46,457 bases of DNA from Marine Group II euryarchaeote MED-G35 (GTDB lineage Archaea; Thermoplasmatota; Poseidoniia; Poseidoniales; Thalassarchaeaceae): positions 1 through 46,457 of the forward strand of contig NTJS01000011.1 in the NCBI GenBank assembly GCA_002457155.1, in the 5' to 3' direction. A program made the translations under genes and the position numbers. Under the pieces are notes generated by a model. That model worked only from the letters and a program-made list of their open reading frames with translations. It searched no databases and had not been told where the DNA came from. Of the stretch, positions 17,203 to 24,780 are shown one piece after another (within the stretch, counting starts at the first letter, position 1; the number at the start of each line of letters is the position of its first letter).

Positions 17203-17781
17203 CTATTCCTCTGGTTCCGGAAATCTCTTCACGAGCCACAGGAAGCAGATGTAGAACACCACTGGAGCCACCACCCATACTGCTTGTGGGATCAATGTGT
17301 ATCCCGGTGACATCGGCGCGGAGCCGGGCACTGTGGGAATGATCACAGGGTTCCAAGAGAGTGGCTCGTAGATCCAGACCCTGCCGTTGAACAGGTACTC
17401 CACCAGCAGCTCCTGGAAGATCCCCCATCCGGACATGATGCCGAGCTCCTTGCGGTCGAAACCCCGGAACAGGTCCCCGCCAAGCCAGCGATGGCAAAGG
17501 TAGACCCCGAACATGAAGATGGCACCATCCCAGACGGAATGGGAGACCTTGCGTGGCCATCCATCCAAGCCCCATGGCCATTCCACTGCCCCATGGAGGA
17601 ACTCAGGGCCGAGGAATAGGAATGTGAACTCCCAAGTCGATCCGATCAGTGTCCCGATCCAGAATGCATACAGGTAGGAGAGCGGGATCTTGCCAGTGCG
17701 ATGCAACCAGTGGAAAAGGAATACGAATACAACTGCCAGCGTGAAGTCGGCAATCATCAGGAATGCTGCTAGAGGCTCCAT
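17203..17781 (-). CDS. Polytopic membrane protein of unknown function
   Basis: Unrecognised 192-residue protein with about five hydrophobic segments (near residues 4-28, 38-58, 83-100, 110-130 and 165-187). It is rich in Trp, Phe and Tyr, with conserved-looking W-E-F and H-R-W elements between helices. It is probably co-transcribed with the VOC protein gene, which starts 7 nt after its stop. A TATA-like GGTTTATTTC (17800-17809, read as GAAATAAACC on this strand) lies ~24 nt before its ATG. Confidence 0.75.
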   Translation of the reverse strand: MEPLAAFLMIADFTLAVVFVFLFHWLHRTGKIPLSYLYAFWIGTLIGSTWEFTFLFLGPEFLHGAVEWPWGLDGWPRKVSHSVWDGAIFMFGVYLCHRWLGGDLFRGFDRKELGIMSGWGIFQELLVEYLFNGRVWIYEPLSWNPVIIPTVPGSAPMSPGYTLIPQAVWVVAPVVFYICFLWLVKRFPEPEE

Positions 17782-17799
17782 GGCCCTCTAGGGTGCATG

Positions 17800-17809
17800 G
17801 GGTTTATTT
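17800..17809 (-). promoter_or_regulatory. TATA-like box for the minus-strand membrane protein
   Basis: On the minus strand this reads GAAATAAACC, about 24 nt upstream of the ATG at 17781, as expected for a leaderless archaeal gene. The 108-nt divergent spacer to 17890 holds nothing else I can identify. Confidence 0.45.
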
Positions 17810-17889
17810 CTCTAATGTGCAAAGATGAAGTCCCCTTTCGAGGGTAGCCCATGGGGCAGGATTGAAGCCATCCAGTTCTAGCGGAGACC

Positions 17890-19659
17890 ATGTCCGAGAC
17901 ACGTCACCCACTGGCTCGGCTCATGACTCAGATGAGTGACCATAGGGGTACGATCATCCTAGCATCGATATGCTCGGTCCTGAACAAGATATGGGACCTC
18001 GCACCACCCGTCCTGATTGGGATGGCCATCGACGTAGTCCACCAGCAGGAGGAGTCCTTCCTAGCCGAATTCGGGTACACCGACCCTTGGGTGCAGCTCC
18101 AGGTTCTAGCTGGGATAACAGTGGCTATTTGGGTCCTCGAGTCGCTCTTCCAGTACTTCTACGGGGTTCTATGGAGGAATCTAGCCCAGACGGCGCAGCA
18201 CGAGCTCAGGATGGATGCATACAGACACATCCAGGACCTCGAGATGCAGTGGTTCTCCGAGCAGAGCACTGGCGGGCTCATGGCTATCATGAACGACGAC
18301 GTGAACCAGCTCGAGCGGTTCCTCGACCACGGAGCCAACGATCTCCTGCAGGTTGGGACCACGGTGATAGTTGTCAGCGGAATCATGTTCTCCCTAGCCC
18401 CTGAGGTCGCAATTCTCGCGATACTGCCAGTACCGATCATCGTCGGGGGCTCGTTCCTCTACCAGAGGAGAATCGGGGTTCGCTACATCGAGGTGCGCAA
18501 GGAGGTTGCCGAGCTGAACGCCATCCTGAACAACAACCTGCAGGGAATCACCACGATCAAGTCATTCACAGCGGAGGAGCGGGAGGCTCAGAGGGTTAGC
18601 GAGGCATCCCAGTCGTACAGGGACGCCAACAGGTCTGCCATCCGACTCTCCGCATCCTTCGTCCCCCTGATCAGGATGGCCATCCTGTTCGCCTTCACGG
18701 CAAATCTTCTCGTGGGCGGGAAGTACGCCCTCGAGGGCAAGATCGGTCTCGGAGAGTACTCCGTGATTGTGTTCATCACCCAGCGCCTGCTCTGGCCTCT
18801 CACCAGGCTGGGGGAGACATTCGACCTCTACCAGAGGGCGCTCGCATCGACAAGCAGGGTCCTCGACCTTCTCGACACCGAGGTGGGAGTTGTCGAGGGG
18901 GAAACAAGCCTCACTGGGGTTGACGGCGACATCAGGTTCGAGGGCATTCAGTTTACCTACCCAGGCAGGGAGGACGTGCTCAGGGGCATAGACCTCGACG
19001 TACCTGCCGGCAAGACGGTCGGACTGGTGGGGGCGACTGGCTCTGGTAAGACGACCCTAGTTCGACTCCTGCTCAGGTTCCACGACCCGCTCGAGGGGAG
19101 CGTCACCATGGATGGTCACGACGTCAAGGAACTCACGCTCGACTCGCTGAGGGGGGCAATATCCCTCGTCAGCCAGACCACGACGCTGTTCCCCGGGACC
19201 GTGAGGGACAACGTGCTGTATGGTCGTCCAGAGGCCTCCGAGGATGAGATTGTCGAGGCAGCACGTATCGCAGAGGCCATCGGATTCATCGACGAGCTTC
19301 CTGAGGGGTGGAGCACCAACATCGGAGAGGATGGCCATCGCCTGTCGGGTGGGCAGAGGCAGAGGATAGCAATCGCCCGAGCGGTCCTGAAGGACGCTCC
19401 AGTCCTGGTCCTCGACGAGGCAACGAGCAACGTCGACAACGAGACCGAGGCGGCCCTGCAGCGCTCGATAGAGAGGATATCCAGGGGTCGAACCACCCTG
19501 ATCATCGCCCACAGGCTCTCCACGGTAAGGAACGCGGATACCATCGCCGTGATGGAGAGGGGATTGATCACAGAGATGGGGAGCCATGACGACCTAGTGT
19601 CCCAGGAAGGTCTGTATGCGAGGCTATGGGCAGTCCAGACAGGGGAGGCATCAGAATGA
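17890..19659 (+). CDS. ABC exporter, fused transmembrane and ATPase domains (MsbA/MDR type)
   Basis: Half-transporter of 589 residues that would dimerise in the membrane. The N-terminal ~320 residues form the six-helix ABC exporter domain, with the coupling segment near [11 protein letters not shown]. The ATPase domain has Walker [10 protein letters not shown] (~380-388), a Q-loop in S-L-V-S-Q-T-T, signature LSGGQRQR (~484), Walker B L-V-L-D-E-A-T and switch His in I-A-H-R-L-S-T. Substrates of this family range from lipids to peptides and drugs; none is indicated here. The thioesterase gene overlaps its stop by 4 nt (ATGA). Confidence 0.93.
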   Translation: MSETRHPLARLMTQMSDHRGTIILASICSVLNKIWDLAPPVLIGMAIDVVHQQEESFLAEFGYTDPWVQLQVLAGITVAIWVLESLFQYFYGVLWRNLAQTAQHELRMDAYRHIQDLEMQWFSEQSTGGLMAIMNDDVNQLERFLDHGANDLLQVGTTVIVVSGIMFSLAPEVAILAILPVPIIVGGSFLYQRRIGVRYIEVRKEVAELNAILNNNLQGITTIKSFTAEEREAQRVSEASQSYRDANRSAIRLSASFVPLIRMAILFAFTANLLVGGKYALEGKIGLGEYSVIVFITQRLLWPLTRLGETFDLYQRALASTSRVLDLLDTEVGVVEGETSLTGVDGDIRFEGIQFTYPGREDVLRGIDLDVPAGKTVGLVGATGSGKTTLVRLLLRFHDPLEGSVTMDGHDVKELTLDSLRGAISLVSQTTTLFPGTVRDNVLYGRPEASEDEIVEAARIAEAIGFIDELPEGWSTNIGEDGHRLSGGQRQRIAIARAVLKDAPVLVLDEATSNVDNETEAALQRSIERISRGRTTLIIAHRLSTVRNADTIAVMERGLITEMGSHDDLVSQEGLYARLWAVQTGEASE

Positions 19660-20075
19660 GCCACGAGGGGGACGTACCGAGACTGACCGAACTTGCCGAG
19701 ACCCTTGGGATGGAGATCACCGAATTCAGCGAGGGCTCATGCGTAGTCGAGCTAACAGTGGGTAGGGGGCACCTGAACATGGGTGGAGTGGCCCATGGTG
19801 GGGTCCATGCTACCCTCCTTGACACGGCGATGGGGGGGACTCTCGTCTCGATCCTCTCCAAGGAGGAGTGGTGCGCAACTGCTCAGTTGGACATTTCGTA
19901 CCTTAATGCGGTCAACAAGGGAGAACACATCGTAGCAACGGCAGAGGTCGTTAGAAGGGGCAGGAATCTTGCTCATGTGGAGGGAAAGCTGGTTACCGTA
20001 GAGGGCAATCTAGTGGCTACAGCCAAGGGAACGTGGGCCATCTGGGAGACTCGCCCGAAGAGCAGAGGCGGATGA
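19656..20075 (+). CDS. PaaI-type hotdog thioesterase
   Basis: Acyl-CoA thioesterase of the hotdog fold, 139 residues. The family motif is seen as [18 protein letters not shown], with the expected Gly-rich helix and Asp, followed by central strands containing T-A-Q-L-D-I-S-Y-L and a final V-A-T-A-K-G-T-W. I start at ATG 19656, which overlaps the ABC exporter stop as ATGA, instead of the longer frame at 19626. The coupling suggests a shared role in lipid or acyl-group handling, which is inference. Confidence 0.88.
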   Translation: MSHEGDVPRLTELAETLGMEITEFSEGSCVVELTVGRGHLNMGGVAHGGVHATLLDTAMGGTLVSILSKEEWCATAQLDISYLNAVNKGEHIVATAEVVRRGRNLAHVEGKLVTVEGNLVATAKGTWAIWETRPKSRGG

Positions 20076-20100
20076 TTAAGGCTCATGCAGGCGTCATATT

Positions 20101-20122
20101 CAAGAGGGGTAATATCCTCTTG
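20101..20122. repeat. 7-bp perfect inverted repeat upstream of the membrane-protein/flotillin cluster
   Basis: CAAGAGG (20101-20107) and CCTCTTG (20116-20122) flank an 8-nt AT-rich spacer containing TAATAT. The repeat lies 5 nt before the ATG at 20128, so it could be an operator over the promoter or a hairpin at the mRNA start. Confidence 0.6.
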
Positions 20123-20127
20123 CAATC

Positions 20128-20472
20128 ATGGCGAGGAAGGACTCACTAACATGGTTCATGATGGGAATAGCGCAGATACTAATCGGAGAGGCGATCATCA
20201 ATGCAGGCACCTCTGAAATAATAGGCTCACTTATCCAGTTGTCCGGTGGAGGGACGATAGCGCTTGGAATCTACTTCCTACTTTTCATTGCACGTCACGA
20301 CACAGAGTTCTCCGAGCTATACAGCAAGGCTGAGAAGACGATCATGCAGACGGATCCGGCTACTGGCAGGAAGGAACTAGTGGACGACTCCCCGAAAGCG
20401 GTCAAGGCGGCTTGGTACGCAGTGCCTGTGGTGATGACATTCATAGGCGCGATGGCCTGGCTCGTTGGCTGA
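20128..20472 (+). CDS. Small membrane protein, unknown, first gene of NfeD/flotillin cluster
   Basis: Unrecognised 114-residue protein. A long hydrophobic region at residues ~10-55 probably makes two helices, followed by a polar cytosolic or external segment (E-F-S-E-L-Y-S-K-A-E-K) and a final helix at the C-terminus (~92-112). It starts with MARKDS after a perfect inverted repeat. The following gene begins 9 nt after its stop, and NfeD and flotillin genes come next on the same strand, which suggests one membrane module. No family is assigned. Confidence 0.7.
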   Translation: MARKDSLTWFMMGIAQILIGEAIINAGTSEIIGSLIQLSGGGTIALGIYFLLFIARHDTEFSELYSKAEKTIMQTDPATGRKELVDDSPKAVKAAWYAVPVVMTFIGAMAWLVG

Positions 20473-20481
20473 GGAAGGCCG

Positions 20482-20745
20482 ATGTCCCCCAAAGAGGACG
20501 ACACGATCGTCGACAAGGTGATTGGAAACCCCGCATTCGACCAGATGTTCGGTTACCACATCTTCTTCAGAAGAGCAGCCATCCCCGTCCTCCTTTTCCT
20601 GATAGGGCTCTTGGCTTACACTATATTCGACTCATTCCTCTCTTCCCAGAACACCCTCACACTGTCCTTCGTTATCGTCGGACTCTCATTGGGGCCGATT
20701 CTGAACCTAGAGCGATACATGGGCTCCATATTATCTAAGAAATGA
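20482..20745 (+). CDS. Small two-helix membrane protein, unknown
   Basis: Unrecognised 87-residue protein with a charged N-terminus (K-E-D-D-T-I-V-D-K) and two membrane segments at roughly residues 33-50 and 57-74, ending in a basic tail (S-K-K). It lies 9 nt after the preceding small membrane protein and 58 nt before the NfeD-like gene. The context points to the flotillin module; its own role is unknown. Confidence 0.7.
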   Translation: MSPKEDDTIVDKVIGNPAFDQMFGYHIFFRRAAIPVLLFLIGLLAYTIFDSFLSSQNTLTLSFVIVGLSLGPILNLERYMGSILSKK

Positions 20746-20803
20746 GACTTCTCGTTACCCGTTCCGCCGAACAAGTCAAATCTTACCCATCGTACGCAGT
20801 GGC

Positions 20804-21391
20804 ATGGCTGAGTTCAGTTTGTTTGAATTAATAGGTTTCGGAGATGCAACGGGGGTCGAACTGCTCTTCGCAGCAAGCGCGCTAGTGGGCGGGATTCTAT
20901 TCGTCCTCTACTTCTTCCTACTGATGATAGGGGGCATTGCAACCGATGTCTTCGATGGCCTGTTTGGCATAGATGTCGACCTAGGGGCGGATGCCTCGTT
21001 CAAGGCACTCACTTTCCAGGGAATCATGGCTTTCTTGATGTTCTTCGGTCTTGGTGGGCTCTACGTTCTGAAGTCAGATGGGGGGGCCAGCCTCTCCATA
21101 CTCGCGGGAGGCATAGCAGGAACGGCATCGATGTACGCAACAGGCAAACTATTCGAGCTCTTCGTCAATCTGCAGCAGGATGGGACTACAGATCTGGTTG
21201 AGGCAGTCGGATCAAAGGGACAGACATACCTGAGGATAGCCAACGATGGAGTAGGGCAGGTCACCGTGGAGGTTAACGGTGCCCAGAGGACCTACAATGC
21301 AAAGTCAGAGGACGGTGCCGAAATAGCAACTGGAGACTTCATCGAAGTGGTCGATGTCATCGGCGAGGTATTGGTAGTAAAGAGGATCTAA
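20804..21391 (+). CDS. NfeD-like membrane protein with C-terminal OB-fold
   Basis: Probable NfeD-family partner of flotillin, 195 residues. Membrane segments fall at roughly residues 18-45, 66-85 and 92-112. A C-terminal ~75-residue beta-rich domain (G-S-K-G-Q-T-Y-L-R ... G-D-F-I-E-V-V-D-V-I-G-E-V-L-V-V) has the shape of the NfeD OB-fold. NfeD proteins bind SPFH-family scaffolds in membrane microdomains and are usually encoded beside them; here the flotillin gene starts 95 nt downstream. The serine-protease domain of long NfeD proteins is absent. Confidence 0.8.
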   Translation: MAEFSLFELIGFGDATGVELLFAASALVGGILFVLYFFLLMIGGIATDVFDGLFGIDVDLGADASFKALTFQGIMAFLMFFGLGGLYVLKSDGGASLSILAGGIAGTASMYATGKLFELFVNLQQDGTTDLVEAVGSKGQTYLRIANDGVGQVTVEVNGAQRTYNAKSEDGAEIATGDFIEVVDVIGEVLVVKRI

Positions 21392-21486
21392 CTTCTAGTT
21401 GAAATTTCCTAGTCCTATCCCACCAGAGGCCATGGCGGGTAAGCATTCATAGGTGACCAACCCTTCATCTGGAATGAGTTGAGCCA

Positions 21487-22905
21487 ATGGCAACGTCAGC
21501 AGATATACTAGGAATAATGATTTTTGCAGTTGTACTGATTCTTGTGGCTGCTGTGATGTTTTTCGCACAGCGCTACAAGAGATGTCCACCTGACCAGATA
21601 ATGGTGATTTATGGACGCACGGAAAGAACGGCGGATGGTCGTCCGAAACCATCCAAGACCCTGCACGGTGGTGCCGCCCTAGTATGGCCCCTGATTCAGG
21701 ACTACGCATACATCTCTCTGAAGCCGATGACAATCAACATCGACCTCAGAGGAGCCCTATCCTTGCAGAACATCAGGATCAACGTTCCGAGCACCTTCAC
21801 GATCGGCGTTTCCACTGAGCCTACCATAATGGCCAATGCAGCCGAGCGTCTTCTGGGATTCAAGGTGGACGACATTGAGGAGATGGCCAAGGAGATAATC
21901 TTCGGGCAACTCCGTCTAACTGTAGCGACCCTGACAATCGAGCAGATCAACCAGGACCGCGACTCATTCCTGGAGCTGATTCAGAAGAACGTCGGCCAGG
22001 AGATGAGGAAGGTCGGGCTTTACCTGATTAACGTGAACATCGCTGACATCACCGATGAGTCGGATTACATCGAGAGCATCGGTAAGAAGGCAGCATCCAC
22101 AGCAGTTGAGCAGGCTAGGATCGATGTAGCAGATGCTCAGAGGGACGGTGCAATCGGTCAGGCAAAGGCAGACAGGGCAAGGGAGATCGAGGTAGCTCAG
22201 AACACGGCCGAGGCCGAGAAGGGCCGCAAGGCCGCTGAGGCAGACCAACGTGTGTTCGTCGAGCAGCAAGAGGCAATGGCGGTTGCTGGTGAGAACTCTG
22301 CCCAGGCAGAGATAGCCAGGGCAAACGCCGACCTCGCCGAGGCTGAGGCTTCAGCCAAGCAGAGAGCCGACGTGGCTACAGCACAGTCAGAGGCAGAGAT
22401 TGCCAAGGCGACCTACGATGAGGAAGAGCAGAAGCTCAGAGCCAGTGAGATTGCCCGTGAGACCGTTGCCAAGCAGCAGGTCGAGATCGCCGCAGAGGCC
22501 GAGGCTGAGAGGCAGAGGAGAATCGCTCGTGGTGAGGCAGATGCAATTCTTGCCAAGTATGAGGCAGAGGCCGAGGGTATCCAGAAGGTCCTGGAGTCCA
22601 AGGCTAAGGGTTACAGCAATCTGGTCGCTAGCGCTTCTGGCGACCCCAAGGCAGCAGCAACCCTCCTGATGGTCGAGAAGATCGAGGCCATGGTCAATGC
22701 ACAGACCGAGGCCATCCGGAATCTGAAGATCGATAAGATCACGGTATGGGACAGTGGCAACAGCGCTGATGGAAACTCGGCTACTAGCAACTTCGTAAGC
22801 AGCCTCGTCCAGAGCCTGCCACCAATCCATGACGTAGCCAAGATGTCCGGCGTCGAGCTCCCAGACTACTTGGGTTCGATGACAGACAATTCCGATGAGT
22901 CTTGA
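21487..22905 (+). CDS. Flotillin-like SPFH-domain protein
   Basis: Membrane microdomain scaffold of 472 residues. One N-terminal membrane helix (~9-27) precedes an SPFH/band-7 domain (~30-210). A long Ala/Glu-rich coiled coil follows (~210-390, repeated A-E-A-E and A-K-A patterns). The C-terminal segment includes the flotillin-type run K-I-E-A-M-V-N-A-Q-T-E-A-I-R-N-L-K-I-D-K. Flotillins oligomerise through the coiled coil and organise membrane domains; NfeD, encoded just upstream, is the known partner type. Its stop nearly abuts the thiolase gene. Confidence 0.92.
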   Translation: MATSADILGIMIFAVVLILVAAVMFFAQRYKRCPPDQIMVIYGRTERTADGRPKPSKTLHGGAALVWPLIQDYAYISLKPMTINIDLRGALSLQNIRINVPSTFTIGVSTEPTIMANAAERLLGFKVDDIEEMAKEIIFGQLRLTVATLTIEQINQDRDSFLELIQKNVGQEMRKVGLYLINVNIADITDESDYIESIGKKAASTAVEQARIDVADAQRDGAIGQAKADRAREIEVAQNTAEAEKGRKAAEADQRVFVEQQEAMAVAGENSAQAEIARANADLAEAEASAKQRADVATAQSEAEIAKATYDEEEQKLRASEIARETVAKQQVEIAAEAEAERQRRIARGEADAILAKYEAEAEGIQKVLESKAKGYSNLVASASGDPKAAATLLMVEKIEAMVNAQTEAIRNLKIDKITVWDSGNSADGNSATSNFVSSLVQSLPPIHDVAKMSGVELPDYLGSMTDNSDES

Positions 22906-22925
22906 TCGTTATCGGAAGTGATGGC

Positions 22926-24158
22926 ATGACCGAGAGCGCGGTTGTCGTGGAGGGGGCTAGGACCCCGTTCTGCGAATGGCTGGGTGGAAAGAGAGGGGAC
23001 GGCGGCCCAGGTGGAAGATTAGCATCCGTGTCTGCAGAGGAACTGGGTACCATTGCTATCAAGGGCGCAATGGAGAAGTCAGGAACCGATCCAAATTCCG
23101 TTGAGCATGTCGTTATGGGCCATGCACTACAGACTTCCGGACAAGCAATTTTCGGAGCAAGGCATGCCGGACTCAGGGCAGGAATTCCCCAGGAAGTCCC
23201 GATGCTCACTCTAAACCGACTTTGTGGAAGCGGCGCCCAGTCGATTATCAGCGCAACCCAGATGATCATGCTGGGAGAGGCTGAGGTAGTTGTCGCAGGG
23301 GGGATGGAGAACCTCAGCCAGGCCCCACACGTACTCAGGGGCATGAGGGGGACGTACAAGCTCGGTAGACCTCCTTCCGCTGGGGAAGAAATCCCACAGG
23401 ACATGGAGGACTACCTTTTCACGAACCTGGTAGACGGGGTCAGTGGCATGTTCATGGCTCAGACCAGTGACGAATTATGTCGTAGGAAGGGCGTTGTCAG
23501 GGAGCAGGCGGACGAATACGCCGCTCTGAGCCATCAGAGGACTGAGTCCAGCGTATCCTCTGGCGCTTGGGAGAACGAGATAGTTCCAGTCGAGACTCCA
23601 GATGGAGTAATTGACCATTCCCATGAGGATCACGTAGTCCTCGGCACGACCATCGAGACCCTCTCGGGGCTGAGGACCCACTTCGGGCCAGACTCCCTGG
23701 TCACGGCAGGAAATGCGTCTGGAGTCGTCGATGGTGCCGCTGCGGTCGTAGTGAAGTCTGAGTCCCGAGCAGAATCTGACGGTGACGAACCACTGGCGAG
23801 AATCGTCTCATGGGGGATAGTCGGACTGGAGCCCAGCATCATGGCTTACGGCCCGGTACCCTCCAGCCAGAAAGCGATAGAGAATGCAGGCCTGACAGTC
23901 TCGGACATAGACCTCTGGGAGATAAACGAGGCATTCGCAGGACAGGCAGTAGCCTGCATCAAGGACCTCGGGATAGATTATGACAGAGTCAATGTGAATG
24001 GAGGTGCTGTGGGGCTGGGACATCCCCTAGCCGCAACCGGAACGAGACTGGTCCTGACTCTCTCTCACCAGTTGAAGAGAACGGGTGGGCGTTACGGGGT
24101 AGCCACAGCCTGCATTGGTGGCGGACAAGGAATAGCCGTCGTCATAGAATCGCTTTAA
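22926..24158 (+). CDS. Acetyl-CoA acetyltransferase / thiolase
   Basis: Thiolase superfamily enzyme of 410 residues that condenses or cleaves acyl-CoA thioesters. The nucleophilic Cys is C100 in L-N-R-L-C-G-S-G, the general base is H366 in G-L-G-H-P-L-A-A-T-G, and the second active Cys is C396 in C-I-G-G-G-Q-G. N-E-A-F-A is also conserved. I start at ATG 22926 (M-T-E-S-A-V-V-V-E-G-A-R-T-P-F), the usual distance from the first strand. An in-frame TTG at 22902 overlaps the flotillin stop as TTGA and could be used for coupling. It could serve beta-oxidation or the mevalonate pathway. Confidence 0.92.
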   Translation: MTESAVVVEGARTPFCEWLGGKRGDGGPGGRLASVSAEELGTIAIKGAMEKSGTDPNSVEHVVMGHALQTSGQAIFGARHAGLRAGIPQEVPMLTLNRLCGSGAQSIISATQMIMLGEAEVVVAGGMENLSQAPHVLRGMRGTYKLGRPPSAGEEIPQDMEDYLFTNLVDGVSGMFMAQTSDELCRRKGVVREQADEYAALSHQRTESSVSSGAWENEIVPVETPDGVIDHSHEDHVVLGTTIETLSGLRTHFGPDSLVTAGNASGVVDGAAAVVVKSESRAESDGDEPLARIVSWGIVGLEPSIMAYGPVPSSQKAIENAGLTVSDIDLWEINEAFAGQAVACIKDLGIDYDRVNVNGGAVGLGHPLAATGTRLVLTLSHQLKRTGGRYGVATACIGGGQGIAVVIESL

Positions 24159-24182
24159 TCAGTGATGAGCCAAGTGGCGGAG

Positions 24183-24206
24183 GGGTTATCCCTAATCGAA
24201 TAACCC
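24183..24206. repeat. 7-bp perfect inverted repeat between thiolase and DUF2061 genes
   Basis: GGGTTAT (24183-24189) and ATAACCC (24200-24206) flank a 10-nt spacer. It sits 25 nt after the thiolase stop and 7 nt before the ATG at 24214. It may act as an operator or a weak hairpin; there is no following T-run, so an intrinsic terminator is less likely. Confidence 0.6.
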
Positions 24207-24213
24207 ATTGTTC

Positions 24214-24486
24214 ATGAGCCATATACCCGGGACCGGACACGCAACTTCAAAGAGAAGCCTAGTGAAGACAGTAACTTGGAGGACGATAGGGACAATTGAT
24301 ACCGTCATCATTGCTAGAATTATCACAGGAAGTTGGACGGCAGGAGCAGCCATAGGGGGAATCGAGGTCTTCACCAAGATGGTGCTATATTTCCTGCATG
24401 AGAGGGGATGGAGTTTTATCGACTGGGGTTTGGAGGATGTCGATCCAATAGATCCATCTTCTATTGTGGCAATTCCACGTTCATAG
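24214..24486 (+). CDS. DUF2061-like small membrane protein (copy 1)
   Basis: Protein of 90 residues matching the pattern of DUF2061 membrane proteins: K-T-V-T-W-R near the start, two hydrophobic segments (~25-40 and ~46-66), then L-Y-F-L-H-E-R-G-W with D-W-G. The function of this family is not established. The ATG at 24214 gives M-S-H-I-P-G; a TTG two codons earlier is possible. A second member follows 47-68 nt downstream, depending on its start, so the two are a tandem pair. Confidence 0.78.
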   Translation: MSHIPGTGHATSKRSLVKTVTWRTIGTIDTVIIARIITGSWTAGAAIGGIEVFTKMVLYFLHERGWSFIDWGLEDVDPIDPSSIVAIPRS

Positions 24487-24533
24487 TAAAACAATGAGCC
24501 TGTCTCACTCGAACCGCTTAACTTAATTGCCCT

Positions 24534-24779
24534 ATGCTAGGCCCCGGCCCTGATATGGCGATGGGTATGTACACTAGGGAGCGTGTCTTGGCAAAGACAT
24601 TAATCTGGAGAATAATAGCGACTTTGACAGGAGCAGCGGTAGCTGGAATGCTGACTGGAGAGATAGAAACAGCGGGCTGGTTCATCATCATCGAGTTCCC
24701 GTTGAAGATGGGATTCTACTACGTCCATGAGAGGGCTTGGGAAGCAGTGGAGTGGGGAGTCGCTGAACCCGCGGTATGA
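24534..24779 (+). CDS. DUF2061-like small membrane protein (copy 2)
   Basis: Second member of the pair, up to 81 residues. It repeats the order K-T-L-I-W-R, two hydrophobic segments, Y-Y-V-H-E-R-A-W and E-W-G. The longest start is ATG 24534; Met8 at 24555 is a good alternative because an ACTTAATT element near 24523 is better spaced for it. The copies differ at most positions, so the duplication is old. Its TGA is one base from the stop of the opposing Mo-oxidoreductase gene. Confidence 0.75.
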   Translation: MLGPGPDMAMGMYTRERVLAKTLIWRIIATLTGAAVAGMLTGEIETAGWFIIIEFPLKMGFYYVHERAWEAVEWGVAEPAV

Positions 24780-24780
24780 T

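Noticed and set aside
24159-24213. Intrinsic terminator after the thiolase
   Set aside because: The dyad lacks a following T-run and sits next to the next start codon, so an operator is at least as likely.
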